DNA of 64,000 nucleotides from Glandiceps talaboti. Taxonomy: Eukaryota; Hemichordata; Enteropneusta; Spengelidae. Of this stretch, positions 31,201 through 41,755 are shown piece after piece. How positions within the stretch are numbered: position 1 is the first letter of the stretch; each line of letters begins with the position of its first letter. The DNA is taken from the NCBI RefSeq assembly GCF_964340395.1, contig NC_135549.1:14034842-14098841 (forward strand), read 5' to 3'. Under the pieces are notes generated by a model that ran no database searches, was not told where the DNA came from, and saw only the letters and a list, made by a program, of their open reading frames with translations. A program made the position numbers and the translations under genes.

Positions 31201-34200
31201 CTCTTTCATTTGTATTCATATGTAGTGATTTGCATGGATAATTGCTAAAATGAAATCACATACTGATTCACTGGATTTATGAATGCACTGACATAACAAA
31301 TCAGTGTGGGAACCTTATAACTAATAACAACAAAATGATTTGCAAAGTAGATTCATAAAATAGTTTGCATGTAGTATGTTAAGAGCAAGTGTTGTCAAAT
31401 TTATTGTACGTTTATATTAACAAAGACCCATTTTATTAGTTCACAGTTCTTTCATAAAAGTTCTACAAACTCAGAAAATTGACCGAACAAATTCTAGACA
31501 CTGTTAACACAGAAATTACATTTATTTAAGTTTTACAAAGTCATGACGTATAGACTGACATGTATTAAACTGGTAACAGAAGGAATTAATGATTATGAAG
31601 CAACACTAAGATAAAATTGTTAATTTTAAATATGTTCTGTCTGTACAGGTAAAATATGTAAATGATGAAATTGAAAAAGAAAAACAAGAAATGTTACAAA
31701 CTAAGAAAGGATCTTCAGCATCTGGTGGACGTCAATCTTCTTCCAAACAATGGACTGATGAAGAATTACAACTTTTAATTAAAGCTGTTAATTTATTCCC
31801 GGCTGGAACTTTGTCAAGGTAAATGAAAGTGAAGTGGTACATCCTTTTTAGTCCCCGCGGACGAAGTCCGGAACAGGGACTTATGGATTGGGTTCCATCT
31901 GTCCGTGCGTCCGTCCGTCCGCAGCCGTTTCTTGGAGATGCCTGTACCGATTTTTTTTCAGACTTGGTACAGGGTCAACATGCTATGGCATACATATGCA
32001 AGTCAATTTGTTTTATGATACGATCCAATATGGCCGCCTAGCAGCCATTTTGTTTGCGAATTTTCCCTGTCTAAAGCAACAACTCAGACATGCTCAAACA
32101 GATCTCATTCAAAATTGGTATTAGGACAGTGTTCTATGGCATATATGTGCATATTCATTGTTGTCATGATACGATCCAATATGGCCACCTAGCAGCCATT
32201 TTGTTTGTGAATTTTCATGTCCAAAGCCATAACTTAGACATGCTTAAACAGATCTCATTCAAAGTTGGTATTAGGACAGTGTTCTATGACATACATGTGC
32301 ATATCCATTTTCATTGTGATACGATCCAATATGGCTGCCTGGCAGCCATTTTGTTTGCGATTTTTCTAAGTCCAAAGCCATAACTCAGACATGCTTGAAC
32401 AGATCTCATTCAAAGTTGGTATTAGGACAGAGTTCTATGACATACATGTGCATATCCATCCATTTTCGTTGTGATACGATCCCCCATACCCGACCCATCC
32501 TTTATTGTTGTAGGCATGTTCCATGTCCAACAAGCAGACACAACATATCTAAGTCTGTTTGATTTAGGTTCACAAGTGTTGTTGCGTGATCAGAGTAGTG
32601 ATAATTCCTTAAAACCCAATCATAGCGGGGACTATGTCATTCTCAATGACTTGTCTATACAGTAAAATGTGTGTAGAAAATAGTTATGAATGTAGAATGC
32701 ACCTTGGAAATAAACTTGTGCTGTTACTTTGCTCAAAAAAACTCCAACCTATTCTCACAATTACATTTGTAAAAAAAAAAATCATTGAAATAGAGGTCAA
32801 AATGATATCAAAATTGAGTCATTTTAGAATCCAATACGGCCACCAAATCCAATATGGCTGCTGAATACTGTATTAACTCTGGGAAAAGTAAATATTTACA
32901 ATTTCCTTGAAAACAAGGTGATGAACCCCAAAATTTCTTTTATTATTTCACAAGGGCCAGACACAAATTTTCAAATGGCAAAGTTTGGAAATAATTGAAG
33001 AATTTTGATATTCAGGGAATGGTTCCCAAAACACATTTTACCTTAAATCAGTATAATTAGCATGGATGTTACAGCCATGAAATATCACACGTGAAACACA
33101 AGTGACTCCTGTCATAAATGACAGATGCTAAATCTTCCACCAAGCATCTACTGCAATCGGGATACTTTGAAAACATTTTCCAATGTTTGCTATTATTCAG
33201 CACATTGATAATATGTGTGATACATAGTCCCAGATGGGATTGAACATTTCCCATTTAATAATAATATTAGCAATACCAAAGTAGTCACTCTATAAGATCA
33301 TCCATTTTTTCTCTACCATAGATGGGAAACTATTGCCAATTTCATCAATCAACATTCCTCTACTGATGTTAAACGGAATGCCAAAGATGTCATTAACAAA
33401 GCTAAAAATTTACAGAAGTTAGGTGAGTTGTTTGCTACATACAGTACTTTGGATGATGGTGGCTAATTTGCATACTAATTAACATATACATGACATAGTA
33501 ATTTGCATATTGGTTTGCATAAAGATCAGCATATGGGAAGTTATCAAGATAATGGATTTAGAAATGGTACAATATCAAATTATAGCGTTTCATGATGTGC
33601 ACCATTATAGGTGTTTAAGCCTTCATGAAATGGACACTCTTGATATTGTAACATCTAAAAGTTAGTACACAGGAATGAGATTTATGGAATGTCCACAATG
33701 CTAGAATTATAAAGAATGTACATGAATTGAATGTTACTGGGGCATACAGTGTATATTTTATCATCAGAATATTAACATGTGTGTTCGAAGGACAATTTTA
33801 ATACCAGACTTCAGAAAGGTAACTTTATTCCTAGTGACAACTTTCTTACTATGCAATAGATGTTTAACTTACAGGATTTAAATCTACTGTAATTCGTTAA
33901 TAAATCACATGTGATTGTCAACAGCTAAGTAACCATGGACTTATAGTATACAGTAATAGGGTCATGCAATAACTGCTGTATGACAGGAAAAATAAGGATG
34001 CCTTGATGTTTCACTCATTTTTTTTTTTTACACACACACAGACAACTTGAAATGCAATAGAAATAATTCTAGAGGTGCCACTCACAATGGGGATGTAGAA
34101 TTAGACTGTTAAATATGTTTTATTATCAAGTTGGAAAATAAACAGTCGAAGCAATTCAAATCATCAAGTCCATTTTTCAGCAGAAGCTTGTTTCTTCTGC

Positions 34201-35325
34201 ACTAATTGAAGAAAAGCAATTCTGTATCACTTTTCAATGTGATTGGGTACAGGATCGTTTTGTGTGTGTGTTCAGTCACTGTTATTGTTTGATATTCTAA
34301 AGTTGAATTGTGTCATATCTTTGTGTTGTAAACACATCATGTCTCATGAATGAAAAACTAAGGTAACTTCATATCTCCTGTAATAGCATGTCTTACATTA
34401 TCTATCAGACACAGTGTAAAGCTAACTATCTGTGTATCTGATCTGTACAGATCCATCATTGAAAGATGAAGCCAACAAGAAAGCGTTTGATAAGTTTGAG
34501 CAGTCCAAATCTAAGAAGGATCCAGCATCTGTAGACAATGCAATGCCATCAACACGTTTCAATGGTAAGTGTTGGATATGTCAGTGTCCATTTTGTACAT
34601 GTAAGTTCAATTAGTTGTAACATACTAGTGTTGCACACGAAAAGCCTTTCAACTCCTCAGGTTGCTTTATTACACATCTGTTTGTTGTTTTGTTGTTCAC
34701 CACACGATGGTTGTCCATTGATTTGTTGTTTCATGTTTACTATTAGATGGTGGTCCATTATTATTTTGTTGTTTACTACATGGTGGTAGTCCATTGATAT
34801 GTGTCATTCACATGGTGGTAGTCCATTGGCATATATCGTCCACATGGTGGTAGTCCATTGACATGTTCTGTCATTGTTCACTTTATGGTTTGTTGTTCCT
34901 TTTAGGTGATGGTACTCCAGTCAAAGGTGACAACCCAGTAGTAGAACAAGAGAAACCATGGACTGCTGATGAACAAAAATTACTAGAACAAGCACTGAAA
35001 ACGTTTCCTGCAAATATTCCAGAGAGATGGGAAAAAATTTCTGAAGCTGTCCCTACTAGGTCAAGGAAAGAATGCATGAAAAGATTCAAAGTAAGATTTT
35101 GCATATAAATGTTGAAAACCACATCAGTAAAAAATGTATTAAAATAACAATGCAAAGTATTTTTACTCGTCAAATTTACATGTCAAGCAAGAATCCAAAA
35201 AATCTAAATGCTTGTACTGATTGCTATTAGACAGACAACTTGATGAATACTTCACTCAGAAGATTCCAGCACTCAGAATATGGTGGTCTGTATTTAAAGT
35301 GCATGTGACTGACTGACTGAATAAC

Positions 35326-35404
<79 letters not shown>

Positions 35405-35779
35405 CTGAATGACTGATTGATTGATCGGATGATTGATTGAATGACTGATTGATCGGATGATTGAATGAATGAATGATTGATTGATTGGATGATTCATTGA
35501 TTCATTGATTGATTGAATGAATGAGTGACATTGATTGATCTAATACTAATTCAATTTTTGGCTATGTAGTACATGGAAACCAAGACAAAGTCTTATCATT
35601 CTTGATTGCAGTCATAGCAAAATTAGCCAACCCATGTGATTTATTCATAATTACGTGTACAGATATCCCATCCAATCATCATTGTCACCATTCTTTTGTA
35701 GGTTTTGGTAGAAATGATCAAGGCCAAGAAAGCTGCCCAAGCACATGCACAGGCTACAAAGTCTAAGAAGGGTGAATAA
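21521..35779 (+). CDS. DNAJC2: DNAJC2 (MPP11/zuotin), J-domain and SANT-domain ribosome-associated co-chaperone, 16 coding exons, 652 aa
   Basis: Zuotin-family Hsp40. In animals it pairs with the Hsp70 HSPA14 at the ribosome exit tunnel, and it also acts on chromatin. Exons: 21521-21841, 23083-23158, 23651-23752, 24136-24280, 24857-24937, 27762-27919, 28495-28616, 29386-29454, 29809-29889, 30487-30575, 31039-31105, 31649-31818, 33322-33422, 34451-34564, 34906-35090, 35702-35779. All are GT..AG; the lengths sum to 1959 bp in one open frame. Seen: VEPVGRW, typical of the N-terminus; J domain from DQDHYKVLG (residue 108) with HPD at 141-143; the zuotin block [16 protein letters not shown]; a charged E/K/R helix around 265-380; SANT1 from about residue 469 ([20 protein letters not shown]); SANT2 from about 582 ([19 protein letters not shown]). 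Human DNAJC2 is 621 aa; a 23-residue duplication in exon 1 accounts for most of the excess. A stop codon directly precedes the ATG, so 21521 is the most likely start. Confidence 0.96.
21542..21681 (+). repeat. In-frame 69-bp tandem duplication inside DNAJC2 exon 1
   Basis: Two adjacent copies of a 69-bp unit encode [10 protein letters not shown](I/T)[12 protein letters not shown]. They differ at a single noticed base (tata versus taca). The second copy continues into the conserved GRWYQAY. Related DNAJC2 proteins carry a single VEPVGRW segment, so the second unit is an addition. The near identity indicates a recent event or an allele or assembly duplication. Confidence 0.85.
23312..23640. mobile_element. 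Dispersed MITE (copy 2), inverted relative to copy 1, in DNAJC2 intron 2
   Basis: The foldback core at 23312-23445 shares GTGACCTAAGGG, ACTAGACGAGTAGTGAC and CAGCTGAATGAAG with copy 1 in reverse orientation. The similarity continues through TTTCAAACACAACAGAAGAA to about 23640. The two copies are about 17 kb apart. Confidence 0.65.
23995..24102 (+). repeat. (ACT)n-type trinucleotide repeat in DNAJC2 intron 3
   Basis: Imperfect ACT/ACC repeats ending 33 bases before exon 4. The proximity to the acceptor could matter for splicing, but the run of TTTATGGGTTTTGTTCATTAG still provides an acceptor. Confidence 0.95.
24935..27252 (+). repeat. 38-bp minisatellite, 61 units, in DNAJC2 intron 5, each unit built on the exon 5 splice donor
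   Basis: The unit begins CTGGTAAGATTTATACTAG. CTGG starts at 24935, 24973, 25011, 25049 and so on to 27215, which is exactly 60 periods, so there is no net insertion or deletion. The first unit overlaps the exon: its CTG holds the last three bases of exon 5 (24935-24937), and its GTAAGA is the real donor. Variation is confined to a few positions (tagTaac/tagCaac, ctcTcta/ctcGcta, tatAt/tatCt). These variants often alternate, which suggests a dimer-level higher-order pattern. The first two units carry an older-looking half (cttctcagtattgtct). Intron 5 is about 2.8 kb, mostly this array. Confidence 0.97.
27990..28245 (+). repeat. Inverted copy of the 73-bp unit family followed by (GATT)n
   Basis: AAGGGTGGTAAGTAGGTAAAATC and GTTCCCCAGTCATTTTACC match the 15.4-kb minisatellite in reverse complement. 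A pure GATT run follows at 28187-28242. It lies in DNAJC2 intron 6. Confidence 0.6.
28911..29162. mobile_element. 252-bp MITE with 19-bp perfect terminal inverted repeats
   Basis: The left end AATAGGGAACTTGCAAACC is repeated as an exact reverse complement at 29144-29162. If the outer TA is counted as a target duplication, it would fit a TA-inserting family such as Tc1/mariner. There is no coding capacity. It lies in DNAJC2 intron 7. Confidence 0.75.
29265..29337. mobile_element. Short diverged copy of the GCCCTCAC foldback family
   Basis: Located in DNAJC2 intron 8. It shares GTGTAAG, GCGCCCTCACACATGG and CTTACAGTC with the copies near 21 kb and 48 kb. The ends are imperfect inverted repeats. 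Confidence 0.55.
31845..32500 (+). repeat. GTCCGTCC-type dispersed repeat with three 150-bp internal tandem units, DNAJC2 intron 12
   Basis: Starts TTTTAGTCCCCGCGGACGAA and GTCCGTGCGTCCGTCCGTCC. It continues as tandem units of 150-151 bp, whose CTCAGACATGCTC-type segments start at 32083, 32233 and 32384. Each unit has GATACGATCCAATATGGC and GCAGCCATTTTGTTTG. The overlapping ORFs follow the repeat and are not genes. Confidence 0.75.
35320..35525 (+). repeat. (GATT)n microsatellite with GACTGA/GGATGA variants, DNAJC2 intron 15
   Basis: A pure GATT core at about 35327-35403 is followed by interrupted units to about 35525. The same motif forms the tail of the LINE at 62997 and a run at 28187. 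Confidence 0.95.
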
Positions 35780-37029
35780 CTAACATCCCAACAACCATCA
35801 TGAGAATGAGTTTCCATGGCAACAATGTAGTGGTTTTTTCCAGGCAAAACAATAAACATTATGGTGTTACTATTCACCATGCTTTTGTACTTTGATAGTA
35901 CATGGGTACAGAACTATGTATTATGATGATGACACATTCAGTGTTTTGAACTATTTGAGTCACATATTATAATCAGCTAGTCAAGCAGTAGTAAAGCTGT
36001 CAGTTCTATTGACATCCATTTATGCAGCGTGGTTATTTCAACCATTTTTGTGAACTTGTACTGTAAACAATAGAATTGTGTTACCATAAATGTTTGAATC
36101 CTTCTTTAGTTGTCTTTCTTCAGTGGTGCGTATGTGTGAGTACTGTAGTTGAATGTTTTTTGGCGCTAGATTTGTTGTTATAGCTGATTATGTGCAAAAG
36201 CTTTCTGCAAAAAATAACTCCTGCTAACTTAGTTAACAAGTTGTCATATTTCTATATTCAATTGTTGTTAAAAGATGTCAACAACAGTTGCACTAAATAG
36301 GGTGGACTGACTGAATGAGTTATTTACAAGTCGTGTCTACTTTTCACTTGCGATATCTCATTGTGGCAAATTAAAGTGCACCTGATGCTTCCTAATTGCC
36401 ATCTGCCAAATTTTTCATACACCAAAATAGATGTGACTACAGTGTACACCTTTTAGTGTTAAAGAAGGTTTCATTTTGTGTGAGTGCATTATATATAAGT
36501 GGAAGGAATGTCTGGATCTTTCAGGTGATGTGTGTTGATGTACGGCTGCAGTTTGATTTCAACAAGTGTCATCTTGTTTGTAAAGGTGTACACAGATAGT
36601 AGCATTAAGACAACACAATAATTCATTCGGAGTGTGCTCTCGGATGAAAAACAACAGTGTTGGTCAAAGTGATCCAGACCAAGAAAGAAGCACATGCACA
36701 GAAAAGGTGGAGTTATGGCCAGTTGCTATAGAAAAAGTTGACCCAGAGTGACAATAATCCTATCTAAGCCTCATGGCTCCACTGATAAGATATAATATGA
36801 GAGCCTGGGATTGAAACCCTGGCCTTTAAGCATTAGCTGGCTAAACTTTGAGCACTAATTTTTTTCATGCCCCGCCCCTCCCCAATTTCACCCAAGCTCC
36901 CCCCCCCCCCCGCCATAAAATCTGATCGCAGCCTATCCTGTTATTAGAACAAACGTATTGACAATACATGATATGGGTTTTTCAAATCAGAAACAGCTTT
37001 TCAACGGTTATGAATATACTCTAGTAGCT
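35780..37029. other. DNAJC2 3' UTR and spacer
   Basis: Contains the poly(A) signal at 35851. Further downstream it is unique AT-rich sequence, with a poly-C run near 36900-36912. No gene seen. Confidence 0.55.
35851..35856 (+). terminator. DNAJC2 polyadenylation signal AATAAA
   Basis: A canonical AATAAA lies 72 bp after the DNAJC2 stop codon, in a plausible position for a short 3' UTR. Cleavage would fall roughly 10-30 bases downstream. Confidence 0.6.
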
Positions 37030-37490
37030 TATATCATAGACCCTCCACCAGTTATGAATATATACTAGTATTCTAGTAGCCTATGTATTCTAAATTTCAG
37101 CCCAAAGTGGTTTTGGAATTAAAAGATTTTTGACCAAAAAGACGCAGTTTTAGCCTTAATTTGCATATCACGTCGTGAATAACTCTTAATCTAAACACCC
37201 TTAAGAATGTTCCCACTAAATTTTAAACCGATCTGCCCAGTAGCTTTTGAGCAAGTTTTTTGACCAAAATCACGTGTTGACCCAAATTACACACCGGTGG
37301 TAAGATTATTTTGATTTGAACAATTTCCCAACTAGATACCCACGGTAATACACCCACAAAAATATCATGGCAATCAGTAGAGTGGTTTTGACTTTAAAAG
37401 TTGTTTACACACAACCACACAGACAAACACTTTGCCATGCATATAGCACTACTGAACATTATCAGTTCATATTACCAAAAACATGTTTGA
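37030..37490. repeat. Dispersed repeat copy 2, directly 3' of the U2 gene
   Basis: Same orientation and block order as 4700-4990, ending CATGCATATAGCACTACTGAA. It fills most of the space between the DNAJC2 3' end and U2. Non-coding. Confidence 0.6.
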
Positions 37491-37556
37491 TGGTTGTGTT
37501 GCTTCTACAGTATTTGCCAACTTTACAAGGGGAGCAGGCATATTAGGAAAGACAGT

Positions 37557-37572
37557 TTCTGATTTCAGTTTT
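37557..37572 (-). terminator. snRNA 3' box-like element downstream of U2
   Basis: Minus-strand sequence AACTGAAATCAGA lies about 10 bases after the U2 3' end. It resembles the metazoan snRNA 3' box (GTTTN0-3AAARNNAGA), which directs 3' end formation by the Integrator complex. The AAA and AGA cores match; the GTTT part does not. Confidence 0.5.
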
Positions 37573-37579
37573 CAATAAG

Positions 37580-37767
37580 AGGTGGACCGTTCCCGGAGGT
37601 ACTGCAATACCGGGTCGATCCGTGGCCAGGACGGAGCAAGCCCCTATTCCATGGCCCGTTTCCAAAAATCAGTTTAATATCGAGCTGCTCGATGAGCAGC
37701 GTATCAGATATTAAGCTGATAAGAACAGATACTACACATGATCTTAGCCAAAAGGCCGAGAAGCGAT
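37580..37767 (-). ncRNA. RNU2: U2 spliceosomal snRNA gene, about 188 nt
   Basis: Read on the minus strand, the 5' end is ATCGCTTCTCGGCCTTTTGG, the universal U2 start that pairs with U6. It is followed by the branch-point recognition segment (GTGTAGTATCTG), the stem-loop IIa sequence (CTTATCAG, AATATCTGATACG), an Sm site (ATTTTTGG) and a 3' half with GGTATTGCAGTACCTCCGGG forming stem IV. Loops IIb and III differ from human U2, as expected for a distant animal, but stem IIb (CTGCTC/GAGCAG) still pairs. The end near 37580 is set by GGTCCACC. The length and intact elements argue for a working gene rather than a pseudogene. U2 binds the intron branch site in the spliceosome. Confidence 0.95.
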
Positions 37768-38019
37768 AACCGTGGAAGGGTGGCGTCAAACGACCCCATC
37801 TGAGATAACCAAACTTTTAGTACGGTTTATACACGCTGTACTTTTCAATTCATGCTATCCATATGTTTATCCTTATTTTTCCAGCTCATAAAAACAGGCT
37901 ACTCCTACAGTTATATAAAATGTGTAAATATTGGTAGGTATTGTAATTATTTATAAATATATCCGACATTTAATGAAAATAACTTGCCATGATACGCTTT
38001 TCACGGTAGCGCTATTGAT

Positions 38020-38027
38020 ATGCAAAT
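38020..38027 (-). promoter_or_regulatory. Octamer ATGCAAAT, candidate distal sequence element of the U2 gene
   Basis: A perfect octamer lies about 253 bp upstream of the U2 5' end. In vertebrate snRNA genes an Oct-1 octamer sits near -220 as the distal element. The match in place and sequence is good, but octamers are common in this AT-rich window (39305, 39349, 41430-41755), so it may be chance. I could not define a proximal element near -55 (around 37817-37840). Confidence 0.4.
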
Positions 38028-38137
38028 ATAGTTGTGTCCTCAAGAGGGCGCTTTATACGAATTTTCGGACTACGATCGAAGTCAATGTCGACGCGTCGTT
38101 TTGACGTACGTACCACTACCAGCAGGGACGTTTAAAC

Positions 38138-38281
38138 GGTATCCAGTCAAAACGTCCCCGGGTCAAAACGTCCCCGGTTTCCATAAGTCAAAACGTCCCC
38201 GGGTCAAAACGTCCCCAGGTCAAAACGTCCTCGTCTTTCCATTTTCCTCGACCCAAACTATTTGTGTGTGAGTGTGTGAGT

Positions 38282-38324
<43 letters not shown>

Positions 38325-38849
38325 TGTTACATTATATCCTTATTTCTTACTATTTCTTACATCACAATACAGTAATGTGACTGCGTACCCACCTCAGGTG
38401 CCCAAAATACGTTTATGCGGCTCCCATGGATCGGCTAACACAAGTGCTAATTAGCGACACAAATGAAGAGGGCGGTAAGGTTTGAAGTCACGCGTGGCGA
38501 CGCTTCAAATACTTGAATGTTGCGATTGATCAATGTATTTAGCACATCATGCAAATATAGTTAATCGTGATGAACGAAAGTAGTATGCACTGGCAAGTCG
38601 GTGAAAACTAAATTGTATCTTTCACGGTAAATCACGAACAGAAAATGGTTCGGAATATGGGTATCGATACTTGACCGTGTTTTAGGGAAGGAACGGAAAC
38701 TGTTACACAGTCAAGTCTCTTGGTTAAATTTTGGTCATACCCGAGGACGTTTTGACCCGGGGACGTTTTGACCCGGGGACGTTTTGGTCATACCCGGGGA
38801 CGTCTTGACCCGGGGACGTTTTGACCCGGGGACGTTATGACTGGTAAGC
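38138..38849. mobile_element. Non-autonomous DNA transposon-like element with opposed subterminal iteron arrays
   Basis: Five copies of an iteron (GTCAAAACGTCCCCGGG) lie at the left end (38146-38232), and at least six inverted copies at the right end (38752-38841). The outer ends are inverted repeats (GGTATCCAGTCAAAACG versus GCTTACCAGTCATAACG). The element is flanked by GTTTAAAC at 38130-38137 and 38850-38857, an 8-bp target duplication candidate (9 bp if CGTTTAAAC). The middle has a (GT)n run at 38266-38324 and no ORF of note. An 8-bp TSD would fit hAT or P superfamilies and 9 bp would fit Mutator; I cannot decide. Confidence 0.75.
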
Positions 38850-39276
38850 GTTTAAACAGATAGACTCCCTGGTACCAGGGACTATTAAATATCAACTGTT
38901 TATACGTCCCTGTACGTACTAACGTAACAGTTAACTATAAAACAATCGCCAATAATATACAACACATCTAAAGAATGACATAATTCCAGAGCAAAACGTC
39001 ATTGTAGGTTATATGTAAGCAATACAGTCTTATGACGGTTGCGTATGATCAATGCAGTCGTGGGGACTTGGGTTCAGGGACAATAATTATAAAATAATAC
39101 TAAAATGAATTCGAATGGCACGAAACTCTTCAGGTATAAATGAACTAGCTAATGGTATACTTTTACTCATCAACATAAATCACAATTCCTACGAAGTAAG
39201 CGTTCAATACAGAAAAGTAAATATCATCGAATCCGTTCCCAAAGATTAATTAATATCGAGCTTACAAAAATTAAAT

Positions 39277-39408
39277 ATTACAATAAATCGTCCTAAGTTG
39301 ATTTATGCAAATGAAATAATATTACAATAAATCGTCCTAAGTTGATTTATGCAAATGAAATAATATTACAATAAATAGTTCTAAATTGATTTATACAAAT
39401 GAAATAAT
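39277..39408. repeat. 44-bp minisatellite, 3 units, two with an ATGCAAAT octamer
   Basis: Units start at 39277, 39321 and 39365 (ATTACAATAAAT). The octamer is at 39305-39312 and 39349-39356; the third unit has ATACAAAT. It lies 1.5 kb upstream of the U2 gene. Confidence 0.85.
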
Positions 39409-41424
39409 ATATATTTCGTTTGAATTATACTATATACCGTTCGACTCGTTCACAGAAATAAGCTTATCTACAGTACTGTAGCGGTTTCGCTATGCCGCTC
39501 TCGGTAATACGCTACATACGCTACAGATCCCGCAGCAACATGTTATATTTAGACGAAATTATAAGTAAAAGTAGTTCAGAATTTCTAGTTTAATAAAAGT
39601 CACGACGCGAGAGAGAATAATTAACCGAACAATTCATGGACTACATACACAATATCACGTACTTCTAAAGTCACGCCCTTTACTTTACCTTCCTTCATTT
39701 CCCTTAGTTTGTTTCATTGTCACTTTATTTGGTGTGCATTTCGAAGCAAATTTCAAATCCAAGTTCACAATATCCACATTTCCTTAAAAAAGATACTGTC
39801 ATAAATTATTGTGGCTGGACCAAGTTTAGAGTTACTTTTTCTGTACTTGCCAATTTTGTATTCTGCAATGTTGGAGAATACTTTCTTTCATGTTTTGAAT
39901 TACCACACTTCTTTGGACTAACACAATGTGGAGATCCATTTAAAAGATATGCTGACATTACTAGGGGATGGGTCACACCTTTTCAACCTTCGATTGTAGT
40001 TGTTCGTGTTTGACCATTATAGCGCCCTCTTGTGACAAACATAAAGTTATAAAATCAAGTTCTATCTTGATTGTATTGACTTCAGACAGTTTACCATTAC
40101 ATTTGAATCCTCTATATAGATATATGTTCCGTATAATAGTTTTTGAGTTGGTTTTTAGGATAAAAATGGAGTCATTTGGAAATATTTCCCTTACAATAAT
40201 CATAATATTTGTAGTACACCATCTTTGTACATTTTATAACGCTAGAAAGTCAAAAGGCAGAAAAAATATTCTGGCAAGGGATTGTTGAGTTTGCTCTGAT
40301 ATTGAAATGTTCAAGCAGATACCTATGTAAAATTTTCGTCAACACAAAGCAAGGGCAAATAATTTTTTTAGCTTCTTCATACATCACCAACACTGCTGTA
40401 CAGCGCCATCAACGGCATTTAATTGTGCAACTTTATTGAAATGGACTTGTTGAGATCATAGAAATATGTTTGATCCACATTTTCTATACAGTCATTTAGG
40501 AAAAGTGTGTAACAATGTATCCAGTGTTTGATATGATAGAAATAATACCTATCTAACAGTGTGATGAGTTGATTCAGTTTATTTGTATATAGACTAATAT
40601 AGTGTAGTTTTTTAAATCAGATCTTAAAATTGTCATTTCAATGAGTCTCATGAAAAGGAGTGTTCTATGCAGTCAACACTATTTTGACTAATTAAACAAT
40701 TGGCTGGAAAGTGTATCAAATATTTTGACGTGTTGCCACCTCATACCTTACTGATAGAAATGTACTGACATGTGAACATCTAGAATCAGAGATTATTATA
40801 CTAGAATAATTAAACCATAGACGCTGGATAGACCTCTCCCCAAAAGTCTATGGCTAAATTGAGATTTTATTCCTATGAAGTATTTCACCCAGGCAAAAAA
40901 AAAGAGTTTATAACCTCAGCCTGTGCTGCTGTCAGCAGTGAGTGGGGTAGGTAAAAGTCTACAATGAGAGATCTCACAATGTATGGTCTCAAATATCTTG
41001 TTTATTGCTGATCAAATAAAGTACACAACTACAGAATACAGGTAAACAAAATAAACACAGATACATCATTATTTTATATTTGACAAGCTGAATTGAAAGG
41101 ATCAAAGACATTATTTCTGAATATGAAGAATTGTATTTTATTTCTGATATCTAAACACATACAATAGTACAATTGGCAAGAAAGAAACACTGGAATATAT
41201 TATAATTATTAAGTCACGTCACTTCATAATGGGCCAAGCTTTTAGAGTTTGTCAGGATGTATTACCAAATGTAAACTGAAATGCCTTCCGTAAGGGTAAA
41301 ACCTGAAAGAATTTTAACTATCATACATGATGTACCGTTTTAATTGGCAAATTGTAATTATTCCAAACTATATGACATTTGAAACTTGCATACTTATGAT
41401 ATTGCTAGTACTTACCGAAAAGTC

Positions 41425-41755
41425 ACCAATTATGCAAATGAATCATTAATCATTAAAAGCTACATCAAGTTTTCTAGGAGACATGCACTTTGTTATCATC
41501 AATGTATTCCCCAAATTGTATCAAATTTGAAGTTTGCTTTCTGAAGATATTGCCCAATTGTATAGCCAAATTACCATACGTCATCAATAATGCAAATCAA
41601 CACAGCTAAATTACCATAATTCATTAATTATGCAAATATGGAAAAATTACAATGTATTAATTATGCAAATTAATGTAGCCAAATTACCATAATTCATTAA
41701 TAATGCACATCAATATAGCTAAATTACCATAATTCATTAATTATGCAAAGATGTG
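41425..41755. repeat. Degenerate tandem repeat with ATTACCATAATTCATTAAT and ATGCAAAT
   Basis: At least five related units carry AAATTACCATAATTCATTAA followed by (T)TATGCAAAT or AATGCACAT. Spacing varies between about 45 and 60 bp. Non-coding. Confidence 0.65.

Noticed and set aside
31823-32383. Three overlapping plus-strand frames in DNAJC2 intron 12
   Set aside because: They follow the GTCCGTCC-type dispersed repeat with 150-bp units; the period of 150 keeps frames open.
37565-37789. 74-codon open frame on the minus strand
   Set aside because: It overlaps the U2 snRNA gene from end to end; the sequence is explained by the RNA.
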